Of a stretch of DNA of 14,966 nt, positions 6,259 to 13,123 are shown piece after piece; the first letter of the stretch is position 1; each line of letters begins with the position of its first letter. The stretch covers positions 1 through 14,966 of the forward strand of contig JBOHCT010000102.1 in assembly GCA_050699055.1 (NCBI GenBank), read 5' to 3'. A program made the translations under genes and the position numbers. The stretch comes from JBOHCT01 sp050699055 (GTDB lineage Bacteria; Actinomycetota; Actinomycetes; Streptosporangiales; JBOHCT01). Below the pieces are notes generated by a model. The model worked only from the letters and a program-made list of their open reading frames with translations, had not been told where the DNA came from and did no database searches.

Positions 6259-7179
6259 TCACGGGTGGGTCTGCGTCTCGTGGTCGTCGTGACCGGCGGG
6301 CTCGAGCTGGAAGGTGGAGTGCTCGACGTCGAAGTGCCCGTACAGGCACCCCTGGAGCTGGTCGAGGACCCCGCCGCCGCAGCTGTCCGTCATCGTCTCC
6401 TCGTCGACGACGACGTGGGCGGACAGGACGGGCAGCCCGGAGGTGACCGTCCACACGTGCAGGTCGTGTACGCCCCGTACGCCGCGGGTGTCGAGGAGGT
6501 GCCGGCGGATATCGGCCAGGTCGACGTCGGCGGGGGCGGCCTGCAGCAGGACGCGACCGGACGCCCGCATGAGCCGCCAGGCCGCCCAGGCCATCAAGGC
6601 GACGACGAGCAGGGACGCGGCCGGGTCGGCGCGGACGTAGCCGGTGAGGTAGATGACCAGGCCGGCGGCGGCGGTGCCCGCGAAGGCGTACAGGTCGGTA
6701 AGGATGTGCTGGAAGGCGCCCTCGATGTTCAGCGACCGCCGGTTGGCCTTGGCCAGCACCCAGGTGGCGGCGAGGTTGACCGCCACGCCGACGACCGCCA
6801 CGACCAGCAGGGCCAGGCCCTCTACCGGCGGCGGGTTGATCAGCCGGCGGACCGCCTCATAGCCGATCAGGGCGGCGATGACCAGCAGCGTGACACCGTT
6901 ACCCGCGGCCGACAGGATCTCCGCCCGCTTCAGCCCGTACGTCCAGGGGCCTTGGGCCGGCCGTCGGGCGAGGCGGATCGCCACGACCGCGGCGGCCAGG
7001 GCACCGGCGTCGGCGAGCATGTGGCCGGCGTCGGCGAGCAGGGCGAGCGAGCCCGAGATGACCGCGACCGCGACCTCGGCGGCCATGTAGGCCACGATCA
7101 GCGCGAGGGCGGCCCCCAGGTACCGCTGATCGGCACCGGCCGATACCCCGTGCGCGTGCCCGTCCCGCCGGTCAGTCAT
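6259..7179 (-). CDS. Cation diffusion facilitator (CDF/CzcD-ZitB type) metal exporter
   Basis: Proton-coupled export of Zn(II), and possibly Cd(II) or Co(II), across the inner membrane. The 306-residue protein has six hydrophobic segments. The transport site is formed by D50, H53 and D57 in helix 2 (LADAGHMLADAG) and H158/D162 in helix 5 (HILTD). These two HxxxD pairs are the zinc-type signature. The cytosolic C-terminal domain starts near 210 and contains the family motif HDLHVWTVTSG. His-rich ends (DGHAHG at the start, GHDDHETQTHP at the end) may bind metal. ATG 7179 is chosen because it overlaps the stop of the ArsR gene by 8 bases, coupling their translation. Regulation by the neighbouring sensor is inferred from this operon layout. 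Confidence 0.93.
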   Translation of the reverse strand: MTDRRDGHAHGVSAGADQRYLGAALALIVAYMAAEVAVAVISGSLALLADAGHMLADAGALAAAVVAIRLARRPAQGPWTYGLKRAEILSAAGNGVTLLVIAALIGYEAVRRLINPPPVEGLALLVVAVVGVAVNLAATWVLAKANRRSLNIEGAFQHILTDLYAFAGTAAAGLVIYLTGYVRADPAASLLVVALMAWAAWRLMRASGRVLLQAAPADVDLADIRRHLLDTRGVRGVHDLHVWTVTSGLPVLSAHVVVDEETMTDSCGGGVLDQLQGCLYGHFDVEHSTFQLEPAGHDDHETQTHP

Positions 7180-7597
7180 CGCCGGTCGCGTGCGCTTCCA
7201 GATGCGCGGGGGCGGCGTGGTCGGTGTGGGTGAGCGCGAGGGCGAGCAACATCCGTACGTGTGCGTCGTCGAGCCGATAGTAGGCCATCCGCCCGGACCG
7301 GCGAACCCGCACCACGCGGTGCGCGCGGAGCAGCCGGAGCCCCCGCGAGGTCGCGGACTCCGACTGCCCACAGACCGCGGCGAGGTCGCATACGCACATC
7401 TCACCTTGCAGCAACACGGCCAGGACCTTCAGCCGGCCCGGGTCTGCCAGCAGGCCGAACACGTCGGCGAGCCCTTCGACGGTGGCCTCGTCTGGGATGG
7501 CCTCGCAGACCCCCGCCACCCGGTCGGCGTCGACGACCCGGACGGCGCACGTCTCGAGGCCGACGGCGGACATGCCCTCGTTTGCACCATCGCGCAT
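7172..7597 (-). CDS. ArsR/SmtB family metal-sensing repressor with CadC-like metal sites
   Basis: DNA-binding dimer that releases its operator on metal binding. In the 141-residue form, EMCVCDLA places C68 and C70 in the alpha-3 helix (the CadC-type Cd/Pb site), and C17 and C31 could complete it from the N-terminus. The last helix has D111, H113, H124 and H127 in the spacing D-x-H-x10-H-x2-H of the CzrA/SmtB alpha-5 zinc site. The recognition helix is SESATSRGLRLLRAH, followed by the RSGRMAYYRL wing. I choose ATG 7597 because a perfect TATAAT (complement of 7605-7610) ends 7 bases before it, so the message would begin at or one base before the ATG. ATG 7573 is an alternative, but its GAGGG is only one base away. 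The 8-base overlap with the exporter gene makes an autoregulated metal-efflux operon likely. Confidence 0.92.
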   Translation of the reverse strand: MRDGANEGMSAVGLETCAVRVVDADRVAGVCEAIPDEATVEGLADVFGLLADPGRLKVLAVLLQGEMCVCDLAAVCGQSESATSRGLRLLRAHRVVRVRRSGRMAYYRLDDAHVRMLLALALTHTDHAAPAHLEAHATGDD

Positions 7598-7614
7598 ACA
7601 TCGCATTATATGCG
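7593..7614 (-). promoter_or_regulatory. ArsR promoter with overlapping operator-like inverted repeat
   Basis: On the minus strand TATAAT (7610 to 7605) is a perfect -10 box placed for a leaderless or one-base-leader start at ATG 7597. Over it lies the inverted repeat CGCATA-N10-TATGCG (7593-7598 and 7609-7614), of the length and A/T-rich centre expected for an SmtB/ArsR operator. No good -35 box is seen. A repressor bound here would cover the -10 box and the start codon together. The bases are seen; binding is inferred. Confidence 0.6.
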
Positions 7615-7811
7615 TGTGGGAGCTGACGGGCGGCAGGCCAGAGCGCAGGCCGACGGCGCCCGTCAAGATCCGCATCTGAGGTCCAGAAAGGCAGTATTCT
7701 CCGTGGTCCGACCAACGGCGCGGATCATGGCTCAGCGGAACCCGGTGCACCCGATGTCGCGATCTGCCGCAGCGAAGCCATGAGCGGCCGGAGGAGACCA
7801 AAGGCGTAACG

Positions 7812-8786
7812 GTGTCGAGACTCTGGAGATCCGCGGCTCAGGCCTTCCGCGTCCTGTGGCTCCTGACGAGGCGCACGCTCCGCGAGGTCTTCGCCGACCG
7901 GATCCTCGGCCTGGCGGCGCAGGCGGCCTTCTGGTCGCTGCTGTCGCTGCCCCCGCTCGCGCTGGTGCTGCTTGGCTCCCTCGGGTACGTCGGCGAGGGC
8001 CTCGGCCCACAGGCGATCGCGCGGCTGGAGACGACCGTGGTCGGTGCGGCCAGCGAGGTTCTGACCCCCGACACGGTGCGGGAGGTGGTCAAACCGTTCG
8101 TCACCCGCCTGCTCCTGCAGGGTCATCCCAACCTGGCGTCGATCGGTTTCGTGATCTCACTCTGGTCGGGGTCGGCGGCCATGGGCACCTACGTCAAGAC
8201 CATCACCATCGCCTACGACATGGGTGAGCTACGCGGCGCGTGGCAGGGACGGGCGATCGGGTTCATCCTCAACATCGCCGCCCTGGCCGCCGCCATCGTC
8301 CTTCTCCCCCTCCTCGCGCTCGGCCCGGAGATCATCTCCGGTTTCGTCCGCGGCCCGGTCGGCGCCGCGGCGGCCACCTTGGTCCACGCGGTGTACTGGC
8401 CGGTGCTCGCGCTGCTGGCGGTGGCCGTCGTGGCAACGCTCTACCACGTGAGCGTGCCCGTCCGTACCCCCTGGCACAGGGACCTGCCGGGCGCGCTGCT
8501 CGCGGTCGGTCTCTGGGTCGGCGGGAGTCTCGTGCTGCGCGGCTACCTCACCTCCAGCCTGCGCAGCACGGACTACGGCCCCCTCGGTGCGCCCATCGCC
8601 GCGCTGCTGTTCCTGTACATCCTCGCGTTCGCGATCCTGCTCGGCGCCGAGCTGAACTCCGAGATCGACGCCATGTGGCCGGCCGACTCAACCGCGGAAG
8701 GCCGTCTGCGCTCCCAGACCGCCCGGGACAGGGCCCCCGTGCGCTCCAAGGGACGCGAGCCGGACCGCCCACGAAGACCTCCCTGA
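7812..8786 (+). CDS. YihY/BrkB (RNase BN-like) family inner-membrane protein
   Basis: Polytopic membrane protein of 324 residues; members were once called ribonuclease BN or serum-resistance factor BrkB, but their role remains unsettled. Six hydrophobic segments are visible, the first near residues 35-60 (AAFWSLLSLPPLALVLLGSLGYV). Family signatures are LYHVSVPVRTPWHRDLPGALLAVGLWVGGS (~215-245, shown here split by the conserved Trp-His-Arg) and the last segment LLFLYILAFAILLGAELNSEI (~262-282). The C-terminal ~40 residues are a basic hydrophilic tail. GTG 7812 has AAAGG (7800-7804) 7 bases upstream; GGAGGAG a few bases earlier is too far. The stop TGA directly abuts the complementary stop of the sensor kinase. 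TATTCT (7695-7700) could be a -10 box, without a clear -35. Confidence 0.85.
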   Translation: MSRLWRSAAQAFRVLWLLTRRTLREVFADRILGLAAQAAFWSLLSLPPLALVLLGSLGYVGEGLGPQAIARLETTVVGAASEVLTPDTVREVVKPFVTRLLLQGHPNLASIGFVISLWSGSAAMGTYVKTITIAYDMGELRGAWQGRAIGFILNIAALAAAIVLLPLLALGPEIISGFVRGPVGAAAATLVHAVYWPVLALLAVAVVATLYHVSVPVRTPWHRDLPGALLAVGLWVGGSLVLRGYLTSSLRSTDYGPLGAPIAALLFLYILAFAILLGAELNSEIDAMWPADSTAEGRLRSQTARDRAPVRSKGREPDRPRRPP

Positions 8787-10286
8787 TCACACGGGTGCCT
8801 CAGGCGATTGGCCGGGAACCTCGCGGGAGGCGAACGGCAGGACGATACGGAAGATCACGCCACGGCCGGGCGAGGTGTCGACCTCGATCGAGCCGGTATG
8901 GGCGTCGACGATGGCGGCGACGATGGACAGTCCGAGACCCGCTCCACCGCCGCCCGGTCGTCCACGTGCGGGATCGGCACGGTAGAAGCGCTCGAAGACA
9001 TGCTCGGCCGCTTCGGCGCTGAGGCCGGGACCGCGGTCCGCGACCTCGCACAGAGCGAGGTCGCGACCGTCGCGGCGGGTGGCTCCGACGGTGACACGGA
9101 CAGGCGTCCCCGGGGGCGTGTGGGTGACGGCGTTGCTGACCAGGTTGCCGAGGGCCTGGCGCAGCCGTGGTTCGTCGCCGCGCACTGTCACCGAGGCGTC
9201 CGTACCCTGTCGACCCCGTACGAGGTCGACAGGATGGTCCGGGGTCGTGTCCTGGGTGTCGAGGACGACGTCGGCGGCCAAGCTGATGAGCTCGATCGGC
9301 TCGCTGCGCAGCGGTCGCTGCTGGTCGAGGCGGGCGAGGAGCAGGAGGTCGTCGACCAGCACGCTCATCCGGGTGGCCTGGTCCTCGATCCGGCGGACCA
9401 GTTGGGTCGCCGGGCCGCGATCTGTCGCGCGCCGATGGAACTCCGCGAAACCGCGGATCGACGTCAGCGGGGTACGCAGCTCGTGGCTGGCGTCGGCGAC
9501 GAAGCGGCGCATCCGCTCCTCGGAACGGCGGGCGGATGTCTCGGAGACCGCGCGGGCACGAAACGCCGCCTCAACCTGGCTCAGCATGCCGTTCAGTGCC
9601 CAACCCAGCCTGCCCACCTCGGTTCGCGGGTCACGGGGCGGGATACGGCGATGCAGCTCTCCTCCCGCGATGGCCGCGGCGGTCTTCTCTATTTCCGCCA
9701 GCGGACGCAGGCTCGCCCGCACGAGGACGTACCCGGTGCCCGCGAGCCCGGCGAGAACGATGACCCCGACGGCGACGTCGATGGCCACGAGCCGCCGCAC
9801 GATGCTGTCGACCCCTCCGAGGCCGACGGCGACAACCAGTATGTCGCCGTCGTCCAAGGATGTGACGAGGACCCGCCAGTGTCGCCGGGGGTGACCCCGC
9901 GCGGACACCGTGAAGGGCCGGTCGGTGTGCAGCGCGGCTCGAGCGCGGGTCGCCGGTACGGCGGGCGGCGTACGTCCGCGACCGAGCGGGTTCCACACCC
10001 GGGCCACCCGGTCGCCGTTCGGGGCGAAGATCTCCGCGAAGTACGCGCTGGGCAGCAGCTGAGGTGCGGGACGGAAACCCTCGTCGAGCGAACGGCTGAC
10101 CGCGACCAGCTGGTCGTCGGTCCGCGCGACGAGGTAGGCCCGCAGCAGGAGGGTGCCCGCGGTCTCCGTGGCGACGAGCGCGACGGCCACGAGGACGAGG
10201 ACGGCCGCCACGAGCCGGACCCGCAGCGGGGTCCGGTCCCACCTCGACCGGATCATGCGCTGAAGCCCGGATCGCACGGCGGTCAC
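8787..10286 (-). CDS. Two-component sensor histidine kinase (HAMP-HisKA-HATPase)
   Basis: Membrane sensor of 499 residues that would autophosphorylate and signal to the adjacent regulator. TM1 is at ~22-46 and TM2 at ~165-188, enclosing a ~120-residue extracytoplasmic sensor region with no recognisable ligand domain. HAMP spans ~189-243. H268 is the phosphoacceptor in FVADASHELRTPLTSIRGF. The ATP-binding domain shows N381/N385 (LGNLVSNAVTH), DRGPGL (417-422), FERFYRA (431-437) and GAGLGLSI (449-456). GTG 10286 is read from the GAAGGTGA site that also contains the regulator's stop; the gap is 3 bases, so translation is very likely coupled. It resembles mycobacterial TcrY/TrcS-type kinases in layout. 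The signal sensed is unknown. Confidence 0.93.
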   Translation of the reverse strand: MTAVRSGLQRMIRSRWDRTPLRVRLVAAVLVLVAVALVATETAGTLLLRAYLVARTDDQLVAVSRSLDEGFRPAPQLLPSAYFAEIFAPNGDRVARVWNPLGRGRTPPAVPATRARAALHTDRPFTVSARGHPRRHWRVLVTSLDDGDILVVAVGLGGVDSIVRRLVAIDVAVGVIVLAGLAGTGYVLVRASLRPLAEIEKTAAAIAGGELHRRIPPRDPRTEVGRLGWALNGMLSQVEAAFRARAVSETSARRSEERMRRFVADASHELRTPLTSIRGFAEFHRRATDRGPATQLVRRIEDQATRMSVLVDDLLLLARLDQQRPLRSEPIELISLAADVVLDTQDTTPDHPVDLVRGRQGTDASVTVRGDEPRLRQALGNLVSNAVTHTPPGTPVRVTVGATRRDGRDLALCEVADRGPGLSAEAAEHVFERFYRADPARGRPGGGGAGLGLSIVAAIVDAHTGSIEVDTSPGRGVIFRIVLPFASREVPGQSPEAPV

Positions 10287-10289
10287 GGG

Positions 10290-11009
10290 TCACCTTCTGG
10301 GGACGCGGAGCATGTACCCCACCCCGCGCAGCGTGTGCAGCAGCCGCGGCTCCACGGTGTCGACCTTTCGCCGCAGGTAGGAGATGTAGGTCTCCACGAT
10401 GCCGGCGTCCCCGGCGAAGTCGTAGCTCCAGACATGGTCGAGGATCTGCGCCTTCGACACGACGCGGCCCGCGTTGACCATGAGGTAGCGCAGCAGCGTG
10501 AACTCCGTCGGGGACAGCTGAAGCGGGGAGCCGGCCCGCCACGCCTCGTGGCTGTCCTCATCCAGCTCCAGGTCAGCGACGTGGAGTCGGGCGAGGTCCG
10601 CGGGGACGCCGCCGGTACGCCGCAGCACCGCCCGGATACGAGCGACCACCTCTTCGAGGCTGAACGGCTTCGTCACGTAGTCGTCTCCGCCCAGCGTCAG
10701 TCCTGTGACCTTGTCCTCCGTCGCGTCCTTGGCGGTGAGGAACACGACAGGCAACGGTCGCCCGTCGGAGCGTAGCCTGCGGACCACGTCGAAGCCGTCC
10801 ATGTCGGGGAGCATGATGTCCAGCACCATCAGGTCCGGCGCCTCCCGCTGGGCCGTCTCGAGCGCCGCCCGTCCGGTCGTCGCGCTCGCGACCTCGAAAC
10901 CGGCGTAGCGAAGGCTCACGGCCAGCAGCTCCACGATGGTCGGCTCGTCGTCGACGACCAGCAGCCGCGTCCGCGCCTGTGCACCGCGCACCGGTGAGGG
11001 TGGCCTCAC
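10290..11009 (-). CDS. OmpR/PhoB-family response regulator
   Basis: A 239-residue transcription factor controlled by the downstream kinase. The receiver domain (~15-130) has D20/D21, phosphoacceptor D64 (VLDIMLPDMDG), T92 and K114 (KPF). The winged-helix output domain (~145-235) includes LSPTEFTLLRYLMVNAGRVVSKAQILDHVW, written here as two linked family motifs, and ends in TLRGVGYMLR. GTG 11009 follows GAAGGAG with a 6-base spacer. On the minus strand TAACAT (11045 to 11040) could be a -10 box, with a weak TGGACC 17 bases upstream, giving the pair its own promoter inside the decayed end of the upstream relic. Layout resembles TcrX/TrcR-type regulators; target genes cannot be named. Confidence 0.93.
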   Translation of the reverse strand: MRPPSPVRGAQARTRLLVVDDEPTIVELLAVSLRYAGFEVASATTGRAALETAQREAPDLMVLDIMLPDMDGFDVVRRLRSDGRPLPVVFLTAKDATEDKVTGLTLGGDDYVTKPFSLEEVVARIRAVLRRTGGVPADLARLHVADLELDEDSHEAWRAGSPLQLSPTEFTLLRYLMVNAGRVVSKAQILDHVWSYDFAGDAGIVETYISYLRRKVDTVEPRLLHTLRGVGYMLRVPRR

Positions 11010-11039
11010 GTGCGTCTCCTTCGTCCGGATTCTCAGCGC

Positions 11040-11068
11040 ATGTTAAGGCCAAGCCCAGGCCGGGTCCA
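11040..11068 (-). promoter_or_regulatory. Weak candidate promoter for the two-component operon
   Basis: TAACAT (complement of 11040-11045) matches the actinomycete TAnnnT -10 pattern, with TGGACC 17 bases upstream (complement of 11063-11068). It would start transcription about 25 bases before the regulator's GTG. The match is modest. Confidence 0.3.
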
Positions 11069-11991
11069 GCTTGGTCGACGATAATCGTGCAGGTGCCCGG
11101 GCGGCGTCCATTGCGGACGGTCGCGGCGTACAGCACGGTCACGTCGAGCCCGTGCGTCGCGGCGAGGACGGGGTCGAGCGTCGGCCCCACGGCCACGACC
11201 GTCCCGCCGCTCCCCCGCATGACCACGTGGAGCCGGCCGGGCCGGACCGGCCGGGACCGGGCGTTGCCCTGGCTGGTGAGCCGCACGTAGGCGCGCCCGT
11301 CCCCGCGGACGGCTTCGCGGAGCAGCGGCTCCACCTCGTCGGGATGCCCCGGTACGTGCACGGTCCAGTCCGGCAGAGTGTCGATGAGCGCGACGTCGCC
11401 GGGTGCCTGATGGGTCCGCCCCGACGGGGCCGCGTCGTACGACGCGCCGATGCTCACCAGCACCGCACCCACATCCTGATGACCGAGGCCGAGCTTGACC
11501 TGCTCGAAGGGCCGCTCGACGAGGAACGGCGCATAGGTGTGGACGATCGGCCGCAGCCCCGCGAGGGCGAGCCCGCCGGCGACGCCGATCAGCAGCTGCT
11601 CGCGGATGCCCACGTTCAGGACGCGGTCCGGGTGTCGCCGCCTTGCCGGCTCGAAGGCGTCGGCTGAGCTCGCACCCCGTGCCGAGCACGACCCGCGACG
11701 TCGGAGATGCTCGGCGCGTTCGGCGCAGTCGGCGAAGTACGGCAGCATCTGCGCCGTCGTCATCTCGCAGGGGAACGGCGCGAACCACACCTCCAGGCCG
11801 GCCTCGGCCGCGTGCTCACCCGCGACGCTCAACCGAGCCGGGTCGCCACCGGAGATGCGCACCGCCGTGCAGCGCAGGTCCTCGGCGACGATCCGCATCT
11901 CGCGCCGCACGACCTCGGGGTCGAAGGACTCGCGTGAGCAGTGTCCGCCGGGGGAGAAACCGGTGTCGTAGTTGATGCCCTTGCCGCGCAA
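11041..11991 (-). pseudogene. Chimeric relic: N-terminus of an actinobacterial hypothetical protein fused to a transketolase pyrimidine-domain fragment
   Basis: The frame starts at TTG 11991 behind AGAGAGGA. Residues 1-100 (GKGINYDTGFSPGG, REMRIVAEDLRCTAVRISGGDP, AAEAGLEVWFAPFP) match a group of actinobacterial hypothetical proteins I recall as TIM-barrel-like. That match appears to continue in another frame as VVLGTGCELS (11692 to 11663), so a frameshift lies near 11693. From about residue 108 (SSADAFEPARRRHPDRVLNVGIREQ) the frame becomes a transketolase C-terminal-subunit type pyrimidine domain: GVAGGLALAGLRPIVHTYAPFLVERPFEQ, GRTHQAPGDVALI and HVPGHPDEVEPLLREAV. Its start, with the catalytic-side DADL region, is missing. 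Similarity fades after VLYAATVRNG, where the C-terminal domain should begin, and the frame then has no stop until it is inside the regulator gene. Two large deletions and a frameshift explain this best. The transketolase partner subunit is absent. Confidence 0.65.
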
Positions 11992-12035
11992 TGCGGATCC
12001 TCTCTGTCCGCGCGTGCCAACGGTGGGCCCGCGCT

Positions 12036-12094
12036 CGCCTTGGTGTCAACCTAAACTGACACCAAGGCGGCTGTGGTTGTCAAATGTAGTTGAC
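12036..12094. promoter_or_regulatory. Two tandem GTCA-N8-TGAC operator-like palindromes
   Basis: The first is a perfect 13-bp inverted repeat, CGCCTTGGTGTCA (12036-12048) with TGACACCAAGGCG (12057-12069) around an 8-base centre. The second is GTCAA-N6-TTGAC (12079-12094). Both contain GTCA-N8-TGAC, with centres 34 bp apart, close to three helical turns. The second also provides TTGACA on the minus strand (12083 to 12078), a perfect -35 hexamer for leftward transcription into the relic. They lie between the cysteine-synthase-like gene and the relic in a locally AT-richer patch. Regulator family unknown. Confidence 0.55.
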
Positions 12095-12164
12095 GGCTCC
12101 GCACCATCCGAGCGTGCGGTAAAGGAGCGCGCGATCAGACGCGTCAAGGCAGTAGGAGGCCAGG

Positions 12165-13115
12165 TCAGCGGCCCGACGAGTCGCCGATCCAGTAGTCCTT
12201 GATGTATTTCTCGCCTTCGTCGCAGAGGAACGTGACGAGGTGGCGTACCTCGGGGTGCCGCTCCCGGTACGTCTTCGCCGCCAGCATGTGGGCCCCCGAC
12301 GACGGTCCGACGAACAGGCCGTGCTCGCGGGCGAGGCGCCGCATCTCCGCGATGGCCTGCTCGCTGTCGATCGGGATCATCTCGTCGACCTCGGCGGCGT
12401 GGCGCCCGAAGATGCCGGGCACAAATCCGTCGGAGATGCCCTCGATGAGGTGGTAGCCGACCTCACCGCAGAGGATCGTGCACGACTCGTTCGGCTCCAC
12501 CCCGATCACCCGACACGCCGGGTTGGCCTGGCGGAACGCCTGCCCGACCCCAATCAGCGTCCCGCCGGTTCCGACGCCCATGACCACCGCGTCGGGTACG
12601 ACGCCGGCCGGGAGCTGGCGCAGCACCTCGGGCCCGAGCCAGGTACGGTTCTCCTCGACGTTCCACTCGGAGTCGAACTGCTGCGGCGCGAAGTACCCCG
12701 GCCGCTCGCCGAGGCATCGGGCGATCTCCAGTGCGTCGTCGACATGGAAATCGCCGACCGTCATCACCTTCGCCCCGAAGGCCCGCGAAATGGCCGTACG
12801 CTCCAGGCTCATGCCGTTGGGCATCACGACCAGCATCTTGTAGCCCTTGGCGGCCGCGACCATGCTCATCGCGTTGCCGGTGTTGCCGCTCGACGCCTCG
12901 ACGATCGTGTCGCCAGGGCGCAGCAGGCCCTCCCGTTCGGCACGCTCGATGATGTACGTCGCGATGCGCGCCTTGATCGAGCCCGACGGGTTCAGGAACT
13001 CCAGCTTGACCCAGATGTCGTCGACCGCGATGAGGGGCGTGTCCCCCACGCCGTCGAGGACCGTGGGCGAGCCGGCGGGACGGGCCGGCGGAGCGGGGTG
13101 TGCGAGCGTGCTCAC
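12165..13115 (-). CDS. Cysteine synthase-fold PLP-dependent enzyme (CysK/CBS family)
   Basis: Fold-type II PLP enzyme of 316 residues, the family that makes cysteine from O-acetylserine or performs related beta-replacement and elimination reactions. K48 in NPSGSIKAR is the PLP lysine. SSGNTG (75-80) is the substrate carboxylate loop, VGTGGT (181-186) binds the PLP phosphate, and PSSGA (271-275) is the C-terminal pyridine-nitrogen loop. The lysine motif deviates from the usual PGGSVKDR of housekeeping O-acetylserine sulfhydrylases (Ser for the first Gly, Ala for Asp), so a special role rather than bulk cysteine synthesis is possible. GTG 13115 is preceded by AGGAGGAG, which overlaps the stop of the sarcosine-oxidase-like gene; the gap is 8 bases. 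It is therefore in one operon with amine oxidation, but the reaction is not fixed by sequence. Confidence 0.85.
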   Translation of the reverse strand: MSTLAHPAPPARPAGSPTVLDGVGDTPLIAVDDIWVKLEFLNPSGSIKARIATYIIERAEREGLLRPGDTIVEASSGNTGNAMSMVAAAKGYKMLVVMPNGMSLERTAISRAFGAKVMTVGDFHVDDALEIARCLGERPGYFAPQQFDSEWNVEENRTWLGPEVLRQLPAGVVPDAVVMGVGTGGTLIGVGQAFRQANPACRVIGVEPNESCTILCGEVGYHLIEGISDGFVPGIFGRHAAEVDEMIPIDSEQAIAEMRRLAREHGLFVGPSSGAHMLAAKTYRERHPEVRHLVTFLCDEGEKYIKDYWIGDSSGR

Positions 13116-13123
13116 ATCTCCTC

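Noticed and set aside
6240..6265. Terminator between the convergent flavoprotein and cation exporter
   Set aside because: The 9-base gap and its flanks show no inverted repeat of useful length.
7180..7404. Upstream extension of the cation exporter
   Set aside because: The extra 75 codons overlap the ArsR coding sequence in another frame; ATG 7179 with the 8-base overlap is the natural start.
7598..7801. N-terminal extension of the ArsR protein to 7801
   Set aside because: It would translate through the TATAAT box and operator, and the added residues resemble no ArsR protein.
7780..7809. Nine-codon ATG frame just before the YihY/BrkB gene
   Set aside because: Too short to judge, no ribosome site before it, and the TAA falls by chance between the ribosome site and the real GTG.
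8808..10775. Very long open frame on the plus strand across the kinase and regulator genes
   Set aside because: It is the mirror of two well-supported minus-strand genes in GC-rich codon usage; its translation is Arg/Gly/Asp-rich with no domain and no ribosome site.
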